This document shows positions 1 through 6,013 of a stretch of DNA of 6,087 nucleotides, piece by piece. Source of the DNA: Rickettsiales bacterium (GTDB lineage Bacteria; Pseudomonadota; Alphaproteobacteria; Rickettsiales; UBA8987); NCBI GenBank assembly GCA_028282625.1, contig JANQHP010000118.1, positions 1 to 6,087 of the forward strand. Reading direction: 5' to 3'. The position numbers and the translations under genes were made by a program. The notes under the pieces were generated by a model that saw only the letters and a list, made by a program, of their open reading frames with translations, was not told where the DNA came from and ran no database searches. Positions within the stretch are counted from its first letter, which is position 1. Each line of letters opens with the position of its first letter.

Positions 1-20
1 CAGTATATACTGCCTAATAT
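1..20 (+). promoter_or_regulatory. Perfect 12-bp palindrome next to a -10-like TAATAT
   Basis: Bases 1-12 (CAGTATATACTG) form a perfect palindrome, and TAATAT at 15-20 resembles a sigma-70 -10 box. Any -35 element would lie at or beyond the left edge of the window. This could be an operator-promoter for the secretin operon, with a leader of roughly 125 nt before ATG 153. The placement is seen in the sequence; the regulatory role is inference. Confidence 0.22.
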
Positions 21-143
21 GTAGGGTTTTTATCGTGTTGCCGTGTCTCTTCCAAGGTGATGCCGTGCAAATCTACACAAAGCAGGGGCGTGCTTCACAT
101 GACCACGAAAAGCCGACCCTTAAGAAAAGAGAAAAGAAAAACC

Positions 144-148
144 GGGGA
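144..148 (+). promoter_or_regulatory. Putative ribosome-binding site of the secretin gene
   Basis: GGGGA lies 4 nt before ATG 153 and is the best Shine-Dalgarno-like match among the candidate starts at 57, 60, 99, 153, 210 and 213. It is not a perfect AGGAGG, so the start choice remains tentative. Confidence 0.4.
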
Positions 149-152
149 ACAC

Positions 153-2030
153 ATGACCAACACATCACGCTTCATGCCATGGACTTTTTTTGCGCAGCCC
201 CTGCCAGCGATGATGCGTGCGCGCACCTTGTGCGTGTGTGCCCTTCTGATCGCCACGCTTTCAGGCTGCTTGGACCTTAGCACGGTGGAAAAGCGCCGCG
301 CGGAATGGCGTGAAAACGGGCAAACCGTGCAGCGTGACGACAATTGGTTCCAAAACAAGCAAAGCCCCGAGATCCCACTCCTTTCACGTGGGGATGTGAT
401 TGATCCGGTGGCAGGCTTGGTACGCGACGATTATACCGACCATTTTTACACCAGCGCCGATGCGTTCTTAAACCAGGAAGATGGCCCCTCTGATTTGCCC
501 GGCCTGCAAAGCCTGCTGGCCAAGCCGGAAGAGCCCATTTTGCAAAACGACAAGCTGGTCAGCCTGATGGTCACAGAAGATGTCCCGCTCAAAGATGTGT
601 TGATTGAACTGTCACGCCGCGCCGATGTGGACGTGGAAATTGACCCCAAAATCCAAGGGGGCATCATTTTCCGTGCGAAGGAGCGTCCTTTTTCCGAGGT
701 GATCGACCGCATCGCCAATCTAGCCGGCCTGCGTTACCGGGTAGAAAATGGTGTGCTCAAAATCATGCGCGACCTCCCGCGTATCGTGAATTACCGCATG
801 AACATGCTTAACATCTCCCGTTCTTCCCAGTCCGTGATGCGTACCCAAACGGTGATCGGTGGCAGTGAGTCCGGCGATGGCGGGTCCGAGACCGGGTCCG
901 AAACCCAGATCGATACCGCCACCAATCAGGGTGACCTCTGGGGTGTGGTCGAAGAAGGGGTGCAAAATATTTTGGCGCAATATACCTACGGGGAAACTGA
1001 GGGGCTGACCCCCGGCATTCTTTCTACCAACCGTGGGGCGGGCATCATCAGCGTGCTGGCAACCGACCAACAGCATCGCGCCATCAAATCCTATCTGGAT
1101 ACCGTCTACCAAAACCAATCCGCACAAGTGTTGATCGAAGCCAAAGTGATGGAAGTGGTGCTGGATGACCAATACCGCACCGGGATCAAATGGGGGCTTT
1201 CCCGCTTGACCGATGGCGGCACCGAAGGGTTCCAGGCGTCCACTTCTTTCTTGAATCAGGCCAATGACAGCCTTGGCCTTAGTGCACTCACAGCAGGTGG
1301 CGCTGGCGTCTCCAGCTTTGAAGTCTTGCCGACCGAGCTTTTTGGCATCAACAATACCTCCATTGATCTGGCCGCCACCCTGGTCGAGAAATTTGGCGTG
1401 ACCCGTACCCTTTCCAATCCTCGGATCACCACAACCAACAACCAAACCGCAGCCTTCACCTTTGCCCGGCAGTTTGTCTATTTTGAAACCGAGGTGGAGG
1501 AAGAAACCGAGGAAGGCACCGGTAGTGGCGGCCTGGATACCACCACGCTGACCGTGGAAGCCGAGCCCAAAACCTTGCCGATCGGTGTGCTGCTCACCTT
1601 GCAACCCTCTATCGATCTGGAAAACAACGAGATCATGATGAGCGTACGGCCCACCCTCACCCGCGTGGTTGGGGAGAAGAAAGACCCAGGCGTGGAATTC
1701 ATTACACAAAATGCTGGCTCTTCCATTGATGTGACCTCCATCATTCCCGAGGTGGAAGTGCGCGAAATGGATACCGTACTGCGCATGAGCAGCGGGCAGG
1801 TCACCGTGATTGGCGGGCTGATGGAAGAGCGGACCATCAATGCCGATGAGGGCATGCCGGGTGTGTCGAAACTGCCGGTGCTGGGCAACGCCTTTAAGAG
1901 CACCGACCAGGTCACCCGTGTGATTGAAACCGTGATTTTCCTGAAGGCCACCATTATCCCAGGGTCGGCGGTCGTAGCGGAAGACCAGGAATTCTACCAC
2001 AAATTCTCCCGCGGCAGTCGCATCTTCTAA
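153..2030 (+). CDS. Outer-membrane secretin lipoprotein (PilQ/MshL/GspD superfamily)
   Basis: Secretins form multimeric outer-membrane gates for type IV pilus, type II/III secretion or phage-like export systems. From ATG 153 the protein is 625 aa. A hydrophobic stretch ends in the lipobox LSGC (Cys 39, followed by Leu, which fits outer-membrane sorting). A mostly polar linker follows, then an STN/N0-like domain (about residues 137-208, LKDVLIELSRRADVDVEID). A second N-type ring domain contains GIISVLATDQQHRAI. The secretin core (about 323-604) starts at AQVLIEAKVMEV, includes SNPRITTTNNQTAAF, and ends with VTVIGGLMEERT...PVLGNAFKS. The acidic EVEEETEEGTGSGG segment is probably the gate or lip loop. 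The order STN, short linker, core resembles MshL-type pilus secretins, but the system is not certain. I chose ATG 153 for its GGGGA ribosome-binding site 4 nt upstream. ATG 210/213 would give a more typical 19-20 residue lipoprotein signal, and the frame is open back to GTG 57. Confidence 0.93.
   Translation: MTNTSRFMPWTFFAQPLPAMMRARTLCVCALLIATLSGCLDLSTVEKRRAEWRENGQTVQRDDNWFQNKQSPEIPLLSRGDVIDPVAGLVRDDYTDHFYTSADAFLNQEDGPSDLPGLQSLLAKPEEPILQNDKLVSLMVTEDVPLKDVLIELSRRADVDVEIDPKIQGGIIFRAKERPFSEVIDRIANLAGLRYRVENGVLKIMRDLPRIVNYRMNMLNISRSSQSVMRTQTVIGGSESGDGGSETGSETQIDTATNQGDLWGVVEEGVQNILAQYTYGETEGLTPGILSTNRGAGIISVLATDQQHRAIKSYLDTVYQNQSAQVLIEAKVMEVVLDDQYRTGIKWGLSRLTDGGTEGFQASTSFLNQANDSLGLSALTAGGAGVSSFEVLPTELFGINNTSIDLAATLVEKFGVTRTLSNPRITTTNNQTAAFTFARQFVYFETEVEEETEEGTGSGGLDTTTLTVEAEPKTLPIGVLLTLQPSIDLENNEIMMSVRPTLTRVVGEKKDPGVEFITQNAGSSIDVTSIIPEVEVREMDTVLRMSSGQVTVIGGLMEERTINADEGMPGVSKLPVLGNAFKSTDQVTRVIETVIFLKATIIPGSAVVAEDQEFYHKFSRGSRIF
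882..905 (+). repeat. 12-nt tandem duplication encoding GSET-GSET
   Basis: GGGTCCGAGACC (882-893) is followed directly by GGGTCCGAAACC (894-905), with 11 of 12 bases identical, encoding Gly-Ser-Glu-Thr twice. It sits in the low-complexity Gly/Ser/Glu linker of the secretin between the N-terminal domains and the core. Such in-frame slippage is typical of flexible linkers. Confidence 0.7.
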
Positions 2031-2073
2031 TTCTAGCGTTCTTCATCCTCCCACCTTGTAAAGTCACGCTACG

Positions 2074-2841
2074 GTGCTTACCACCATTCGCTACATTCTG
2101 TTAACGGCACGGCGTGACTGGATCTTTATGGGGCTTGCGGTCGCGCTTTTTGCGGTGTTTGCCGTTTCCTCCTTTTTGGGCGGCACCTCGCTGGTAGAAC
2201 AGCAGCAGATGACCGCCGTGTTTGTGGGCAGCGCCACACGCCTGGTGCTCATCATTGGGTTGATCCTCTTTGTCTGCTTCCATGTTCGCCGCGCCTTTGA
2301 GCATCGCGAGGTGGAATTTATCCTCACCCGCCCCATTTCGCGCACACGCTTCGTGCTCTCTTATTGGCTTGGCTTTTTCACCGTGTCGCTTTGGCTTTTG
2401 CTTCCCTTGCTCGGCGCGATGCTACTGCTCCTGCCTGGGCTTCATTTGGCAGGGCTTGCATGGTGGGGCGCAAGCCTCATGCTTGAAATTGCAGTGATCC
2501 TCGCCTTTGCACTCTTTGTCGCGCTGATTTTGCGCAGTGCCGTCAGCGCGGTGTTGCTCTGCTTCGGGTTTTATGTGATGGCGCGGATGATGGGTTTTTT
2601 CCTCTATCTTCTCGATAAGCCCTATGATCTGGCCACGCTCAGCTTCAATGCTCTTTTGCACCATATCATGACCCTACTTTCTGCGCTGATGCCCCGGCTC
2701 GATCTTTTTGGGCAAACCGAGTGGTTGATTTATGGTACCGTCCCTGTCGGGGATTTCCGATTTGTCGCACTCCAGGCGGCCATCACCATTCCGCTCCTGC
2801 TTGGGATGGCGCTACTGGATTTTGCCCGGCGCGATTTTTAA
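2074..2841 (+). CDS. ABC-2-type transporter permease, six predicted membrane helices
   Basis: A 255-residue, very hydrophobic inner-membrane protein. Six membrane segments can be seen at about residues 18-36, 55-71, 96-120, 130-155, 157-178 and 230-249. After the second helix comes a charged cytoplasmic stretch, FEHREVEFILTRPISRTRFVLSYWLG (the pattern RRxFExxEVExxLxxPISRxxFxxxxxLG). This is characteristic of ABC-2 permeases and is thought to contact the ATPase. PRLDLFGQTEWLIYG before the last helix and the DFARRDF tail also fit this family. The start is GTG 2074; the next in-frame ATG (2131) would cut into the first helix. No strong ribosome-binding site is visible. It follows the secretin by 43 nt and precedes the helical exported protein by 20 nt. 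No ABC ATPase gene is in the window. The substrate cannot be inferred. Confidence 0.82.
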   Translation: MLTTIRYILLTARRDWIFMGLAVALFAVFAVSSFLGGTSLVEQQQMTAVFVGSATRLVLIIGLILFVCFHVRRAFEHREVEFILTRPISRTRFVLSYWLGFFTVSLWLLLPLLGAMLLLLPGLHLAGLAWWGASLMLEIAVILAFALFVALILRSAVSAVLLCFGFYVMARMMGFFLYLLDKPYDLATLSFNALLHHIMTLLSALMPRLDLFGQTEWLIYGTVPVGDFRFVALQAAITIPLLLGMALLDFARRDF

Positions 2842-2861
2842 AAAGAGCCGCCTTTTTGCAC

Positions 2862-3692
2862 ATGTCACGCCGCCTGCTTTCCTGTTATGTGCTGCTGCTC
2901 GCCGGGTTGCAGGTGCTCTTTTGGACCGGCATACCCGGTGCAACCGGTGTGCCCGACACAAAGGAAGAGGCAAACACCGCCACGGAGCAAGCAGCAAGAG
3001 CCCCGCTCTTAAGCGGTACGCGTCATCTCAAACCGCTGCTTGCCGTGGTGCCGCCAGTCCCTTCCCCCACCCAGATCACGGCCGCTTCCTTTGGCGAGAA
3101 CCAGTTCCTGTTTCGTCGCTTAGCCCTTCGCATTCAAAATGCCGGGGATAGTTTTGGCCGCTTTACCGCGCTCAAAAATTATGACTATCAGGCGCTCTAT
3201 CAATGGTGGTCCCTGCTGGATGATCTGGATGCCAGGTCCCACATGATGCCGGCCCTGGCCAGCTACTATTACAGCGCCACGCAAACGCCAAAACCTCACA
3301 TCCCCCATGTGGTGCGCTATTTGGAGGAACATAGCGACCGCAACCCGGAAGCAAAATGGTGGTGGTATGGCCAGGCGGCCTACCTGGCGCAGCACAAGAT
3401 TGACGATAACGACACCGCACTGCGCATTGCCTATAAGCTGGCAGCACTCCCGGACACCGTTGCGATGCCGCTTTGGACGCGTCAGCTTCCGGCGTTTATT
3501 CTGGAGAAAAAGGGCCAGTTTGACCAGGCCTGTAAGCTGATTCTTAACATCATCGACCACCATGAAAATCTGACGCAGGGCGAGCTGAACTTTATGTTCT
3601 ACTTCATCAACGAGCGCATCCAGGCGATGGAACATGTGGACCCACGCACCATCGACCCACGCTGCCAGGCCCTGATTCAGAAGGATGGGTGA
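2862..3692 (+). CDS. Conserved exported or membrane-anchored helical (TPR-like) protein of unknown function
   Basis: From ATG 2862 the product is 276 aa. It starts MSRRLLS with a hydrophobic segment at about residues 8-24, which fits a signal peptide or N-terminal anchor; no lipobox Cys is evident. A Pro/Ala-rich linker (about 30-75) follows. The remainder is predicted all-helical with TPR-like pairs: LKNYDYQALYQWWSLLDDLD, MMPALASYYYSATQ, VVRYLEEHSDRNPEAKWWWYGQAAYLA, DTALRIAYKLAALPD and WTRQLPAFILEKKGQFDQACKLI. This resembles conserved hypothetical proteins I recall beside ABC-2 permeases in alphaproteobacteria, where a periplasmic role as a partner of the transporter would be reasonable; that is inference. 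The frame stays open upstream to 2721 inside the permease gene, but ATG 2862 lies just before the signal-like sequence and only 20 nt after the permease stop, so I chose it. The ribosome-binding site is weak. Confidence 0.78.
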   Translation: MSRRLLSCYVLLLAGLQVLFWTGIPGATGVPDTKEEANTATEQAARAPLLSGTRHLKPLLAVVPPVPSPTQITAASFGENQFLFRRLALRIQNAGDSFGRFTALKNYDYQALYQWWSLLDDLDARSHMMPALASYYYSATQTPKPHIPHVVRYLEEHSDRNPEAKWWWYGQAAYLAQHKIDDNDTALRIAYKLAALPDTVAMPLWTRQLPAFILEKKGQFDQACKLILNIIDHHENLTQGELNFMFYFINERIQAMEHVDPRTIDPRCQALIQKDG

Positions 3693-3725
3693 GAGGGTGT
3701 GGTAGAATGTCATCCCTTACTTAAT

Positions 3726-3765
3726 CCCCTCTCCCCTCTAAGGGGAGAGGGTTAGGGTGAGGGGG
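3726..3765. repeat. CCCTC-type palindromic repeat, copy 1
   Basis: CCCTCTCCCC (3727-3736) pairs perfectly with GGGGAGAGGG (3742-3751) around TCTAA, giving a 10-bp stem. The tail is TTAGGGTGAGGGGG. A second copy lies at 5867-5930. Elements with this stem and TTAGGGTGAGGGG tail recur in intergenic regions of many bacterial genomes. It lies 34 nt past the helical-protein stop. There is no U-run, so at most it could slow transcription or protect the mRNA 3' end. Confidence 0.75.
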
Positions 3766-3786
3766 CGCACTATAAATCAAGCTCAA

Positions 3787-3865
3787 GCGGCGCGGAGCCT
3801 TAAGCTCCCACTTGGTCGCTACTCGCACGGCAAGCCGTGCTCCGAGAGGTGCCCCTGCAGCCACC
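3787..3865. repeat. Composite intergenic repeat, copy A (core1 + hairpin + tail)
   Basis: Core1 (3787-3826) matches 5701-5740 at 37 of 40 positions without gaps. It contains GGAGC-CTTAA-GCTCC (3794-3808), itself a small hairpin. It runs into the hairpin GCACGGC-AA-GCCGTGC (3825-3840), then the tail TCCGAGAGGTGCCCCTGCAG and on to 3865. Hairpin and tail have relatives at 5816-5860 and 6014-6056. In copy A the parts lie compactly end to end, so it may be nearest to the uninterrupted form. Function unknown. Confidence 0.72.
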
Positions 3866-3870
3866 TTACT

Positions 3871-3908
3871 CCCCGAACACGGAACCCCGAACACGGAGCA
3901 CGGAACCC
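3871..3908. repeat. Short tandem repeat, 14-nt unit
   Basis: CCCCGAACACGGAA (3871-3884) is followed directly by CCCCGAACACGGAG (3885-3898), 13 of 14 identical. A partial third unit, CACGGAACCC (3899-3908), repeats 3878-3887. It lies directly after the composite repeat and has no coding sense. Confidence 0.7.
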
Positions 3909-3913
3909 GCAGC

Positions 3914-3942
3914 TTGCCCTTGCGGCCACGCCACGCTATAAG
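3914..3942 (+). promoter_or_regulatory. Candidate sigma-70 promoter of cobS-kdsB
   Basis: TTGCCC (3914-3919) and TATAAG (3937-3942) are separated by 17 nt. The -10 matches consensus at 5 of 6 positions and the -35 at 4 of 6. Transcription would start at about 3949, only a couple of bases before ATG 3951, so the mRNA would be leaderless or nearly so. This fits the lack of a Shine-Dalgarno sequence before cobS. Prediction only. Confidence 0.33.
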
Positions 3943-3950
3943 CTTACATC

Positions 3951-4931
3951 ATGAGCGAACCTGCCCACCATATCCCCGCCCTGCCGGGTACCACCGCCGA
4001 TACCAAGGCGCTGTTTGGCGTGGCCACTCCCTGGGAGGTGCCCGCCTATGCCGATCCTTCCCCCTATACACCCGAGATCGACCCTTCCTATGTCTTTGAC
4101 CCAGCCATCACGCGGCTGATCCTCACCGGCTTTGCCCACAACCGCCGCACGCTGATCCAGGGCTGGCACGGCACCGGCAAATCCACCCACATCACCCAGA
4201 TTGCCGCCCGGCTGAACTGGCCCTGCATCCGGCTGAATTTGGATGGTCACTTAACGCGCATGGATTTGATCGGGCGCGACGCCATCCTGCTCGAAGAGGG
4301 CCAGCAGGTCACCCGCTTTAAGGAGGGCATCCTCCCCTGGGCGATGGAGCAGGGTGCCGCCCTCGTGCTCGATGAATATGACGCCGGGCGCATGGATGTC
4401 ATGTTTGTCCTCCAACGCGTGCTGGAAGCCGAAGGCAAGCTCACCCTGGCCGAGCAAAATCGGGTCATCACGCCGCATCCTTCCTTCCGGATTTTTGCGA
4501 CCGCCAACACGGTGGGGCTTGGCGACCCGACCGGGCTCTATCACGGCACCGGGCTGATCAATCAGGGTCAGATGGACCGCTGGCAGCTGGTCGGGCGCTT
4601 AAACTATCTGCCGCCGGAGCGTGAGCTGGAAATTGCCCGCACGCAGGTGCCGGCCATGCAAAGCAAGAAAAACCAAAAAACGTTGAAGGCGATGATCGCG
4701 CTGGCGGGCCTCACCCGCATCGGTCTGCAGCAGGGCGATATCGGCTCGGTGCTTTCACCGCGCACCGTCATCATCTGGGCCGAAAATTACGCCCTGCTCG
4801 GCGATTTAGAAGAGGCATTTTGTGTCTCCTTTCTCTATAAATGCGACGAGGAAGACTGGCCCACCATCGCAGAATATTACCAGCGCGCAACCGGTGAAAC
4901 CTTGCAGGCCGTCGCTTCGGTCGCACCCTAA
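3951..4931 (+). CDS. cobS: CobS-type AAA+ ATPase, cobaltochelatase subunit
   Basis: CobS is the AAA+ subunit that, with CobT and CobN, drives ATP-dependent cobalt insertion into hydrogenobyrinic acid a,c-diamide in aerobic cobalamin synthesis. Many alphaproteobacteria keep CobS/CobT without the full pathway, so cobalamin synthesis cannot be assumed. The 326 residues match the usual full length. The N-terminus contains [14 protein letters not shown], similar to the family start. Visible motifs are Walker [10 protein letters not shown] (71-79), Walker B ALVLDEYD (137-144), sensor 1 FATANT (182-187), the conserved MDRW (208-211), and [12 protein letters not shown] (269-280) in the sensor-2/lid region. 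The start is ATG 3951, without a clear ribosome-binding site. It probably shares a transcript with kdsB, 17 nt downstream. Unusually, cobT does not follow, and bolA and the J-domain gene often seen next to cobS are also absent. Confidence 0.93.
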   Translation: MSEPAHHIPALPGTTADTKALFGVATPWEVPAYADPSPYTPEIDPSYVFDPAITRLILTGFAHNRRTLIQGWHGTGKSTHITQIAARLNWPCIRLNLDGHLTRMDLIGRDAILLEEGQQVTRFKEGILPWAMEQGAALVLDEYDAGRMDVMFVLQRVLEAEGKLTLAEQNRVITPHPSFRIFATANTVGLGDPTGLYHGTGLINQGQMDRWQLVGRLNYLPPERELEIARTQVPAMQSKKNQKTLKAMIALAGLTRIGLQQGDIGSVLSPRTVIIWAENYALLGDLEEAFCVSFLYKCDEEDWPTIAEYYQRATGETLQAVASVAP

Positions 4932-4948
4932 GCGCTTATCCCTTGCCG

Positions 4949-5689
4949 ATGCGCCCCCTCTTTCTCATTCCCGCCCGCATGGCCTCCACTCGCCTGCCAG
5001 GCAAGCCACTGGCGGATATCGCAGGCGTGCCTATGATCGTGCAGGTCTGCCGCCGCGTGGAAGAAGCCCAGCTTGGCCCGGTCGTGGTGGCCGCCGCTGA
5101 GTCGGAAATTGCAGAAGCAGTGCAAGCCGCCGGCTTTGAGGCCGTGCTCACCCCGCCGGGCCTTCCCTCAGGCACGGATCGCATCTGGCATGCCTTGCAG
5201 CAAGTCGACCCGGAAGGAGAGCACGACACCATCATCAACGTCCAGGGTGACCTGCCTACGCTGGACCCGGAGGTGCTCCGCGCGATCTTGGCACCGCTAA
5301 AAAACCATCCTAACGCGGAAATCACCACCGCCGCCGCGCGCATCACCGAACTGGCAGAACACACCAACCCGCATGTGGTCAAAGCCGTGGTCGCCTGGGA
5401 GGAAGGCTCTACGCCACGCCAGGGCCGCGCGCTCTATTTCACCCGTGCGACCGCCCCCTCCGGCGAAGAAAGCCCCCGCTATCATCATATCGGGGTCTAT
5501 GCCTATCGCCGTACCACGCTTGAGCGCTTTGTGGCCCTACCCCCCAGCCCGCTGGAACAGCAGGAGCGGCTAGAGCAGCTCCGCGCGCTGGAAGCCGGTA
5601 TACCGATCCAGGTGGTGGAAACCGAAGATATCCCCCTAGGCGTGGACACACCGGAAGACCTGGAAAAAGCGCGGGGAGCGCTTCTTTAA
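4949..5689 (+). CDS. kdsB: 3-deoxy-manno-octulosonate cytidylyltransferase (CMP-KDO synthase)
   Basis: KdsB activates KDO with CTP to CMP-KDO and pyrophosphate in the cytoplasm, supplying the inner core of lipopolysaccharide. From ATG 4949 it is 246 aa, close to the roughly 248 of the E. coli enzyme. It is a single nucleotidyltransferase fold. Visible motifs are the CTP-binding loop [15 protein letters not shown] (7-21), SGTDRI (74-79), [10 protein letters not shown] (96-105, with Asp 101 the expected Mg ligand), [10 protein letters not shown] (161-170), [10 protein letters not shown] (179-188), [15 protein letters not shown] (201-215) and the late [11 protein letters not shown] with Asp 233. 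The common NVQGDEP appears here as [10 protein letters not shown] 4943 could also start the frame, but ATG 4949 places the family-typical N-terminus correctly. It lies 17 nt after cobS without a clear ribosome-binding site, suggesting co-transcription. No other LPS gene is in the window. Confidence 0.95.
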   Translation: MRPLFLIPARMASTRLPGKPLADIAGVPMIVQVCRRVEEAQLGPVVVAAAESEIAEAVQAAGFEAVLTPPGLPSGTDRIWHALQQVDPEGEHDTIINVQGDLPTLDPEVLRAILAPLKNHPNAEITTAAARITELAEHTNPHVVKAVVAWEEGSTPRQGRALYFTRATAPSGEESPRYHHIGVYAYRRTTLERFVALPPSPLEQQERLEQLRALEAGIPIQVVETEDIPLGVDTPEDLEKARGALL

Positions 5690-5700
5690 TATCGCTTGGG

Positions 5701-5860
5701 GCGCCGCGAAGCCTTAAGCTCCCGCTTGGTCGCTACTCGCGGGATTTGTTGAAGCAGGGGTCTTAAGCCCTGCAACCCCGCCCTCGCTTGGGGCTCGGCG
5801 TCGCGTTGCTCTTAAGGAGCGGGCAACATGCCCGCTCCAGGAGGTGCCCACGCCACCGCC
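5701..5860. repeat. Composite intergenic repeat, copy B (expanded)
   Basis: Core1 (5701-5740) is 37/40 identical to 3787-3826. The tail TCCAGGAGGTGCCCACGCCA onward (5836-5860) aligns with the tail of copy A. Core1 and the hairpin overlap in copy A, but here they are separated by about 75 extra bases. That insert contains GCAGGG-GTCTTAAG-CCCTGC (5754-5773) and a GCTC-TTAAG-GAGC inverted repeat (5808-5820). Confidence 0.68.
5816..5838. repeat. Perfect 10-bp hairpin of copy B
   Basis: GGAGCGGGCA (5816-5825) pairs fully with TGCCCGCTCC (5829-5838) around loop ACA. It occupies the same place relative to the GAGGTGCCC tail as the hairpins at 3825-3840 and 6014-6030, with a different stem sequence. 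There is no U-run, so it is not a classical terminator. Confidence 0.72.
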
Positions 5861-5866
5861 TTATAT

Positions 5867-5930
5867 CCCCTCCCCCTTGAGGGGGGAGGGTTAGGGCCTG
5901 CCCTCCGTAGCTTTAGCGTAGGAGGGAGGG
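5867..5930. repeat. CCCTC-type palindromic repeat, copy 2, with nested hairpin insertion
   Basis: CCCTCCCCC (5868-5876) pairs with GGGGGAGGG (5882-5890) around TTGAG, followed by TTAGGG as in copy 1 at 3726-3765. Where copy 1 continues TGAGGGGG, this copy has about 28 extra bases (roughly 5897-5924) and then resumes GAGGGGG. The insert is a hairpin of its own: CCCTCC, a bulged G, TA, GC, loop TTTA, GC, a bulged G, TA, GGAGGG. The bulges are symmetric. Confidence 0.7.
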
Positions 5931-5947
5931 GGTGTATTCTTTATTAA

Positions 5948-5966
5948 AAGGGGGCCTTGCCCCCTT
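5948..5966 (-). terminator. GGGGGC hairpin, possible weak minus-strand terminator
   Basis: AAGGGGGC (5948-5955) pairs with GCCCCCTT (5959-5966) around CTT. Read on the minus strand, the stem ends in four T's followed by AATAA, a modest intrinsic-terminator signature for a gene entering from the right. On the plus strand it is followed by GTGATCCCCC and lacks a U-run. It may simply be another member of the palindrome mosaic. Confidence 0.3.
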
Positions 5967-5978
5967 GTGATCCCCCGC

Positions 5979-5994
5979 CGGCGCACGTGCGCCG
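5979..5994. repeat. Perfect 16-bp palindrome centred on CACGTG
   Basis: CGGCGCACGTGCGCCG equals its own reverse complement with no loop. It lies between the GGGGGC hairpin and the third hairpin-tail module. It could be a two-fold protein-binding site or a cruciform-prone repeat edge; the sequence does not decide. Confidence 0.6.
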
Positions 5995-6013
5995 CGTCGC
6001 TTCGCTCCTAGTC

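Larger units (their letters stand above)
3693..3950. other. Spacer A: gene-free intergenic region rich in repeats
   Basis: I see no credible gene in this 258-nt gap. In order it holds a CCCTC hairpin (3726-3765), the composite repeat copy A (3787-3865), a short tandem repeat (3871-3908) and a possible cobS promoter (3914-3942). Open frames running through it (3757-3954, 3812-4099) have repeat-derived, low-complexity translations. Confidence 0.75.

Noticed and set aside
57..152. Longer start of the secretin at GTG 57 or ATG 60/99
   Set aside because: The extra residues are polar and basic, precede the lipoprotein signal by an unusually long stretch, and have poorer ribosome-binding site placement than ATG 153. 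ATG 210/213 remains a real alternative on signal-peptide length.
720..2000. A 426-codon open frame on the minus strand
   Set aside because: It lies wholly antisense to the well-supported secretin gene. Its translation is rich in Gly, His and Gln with no recognisable domain, as expected for a GC-rich shadow frame.
2721..2861. N-terminal extension of the helical protein into the permease gene
   Set aside because: The 47 extra residues overlap the permease coding sequence and are not helical-repeat-like. ATG 2862 gives a proper signal-like N-terminus.
3727..3751. Rho-independent terminator after the helical-protein gene
   Set aside because: The stem is strong, but it is followed by TTAGGGTGAGGGG rather than a U-run, and the same element recurs in spacer B as a repeat.
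3757..4099. Small plus-strand frames through spacer A
   Set aside because: They read through the composite repeat and the tandem repeat and run into cobS in another frame. They show no domain and no initiation signal.
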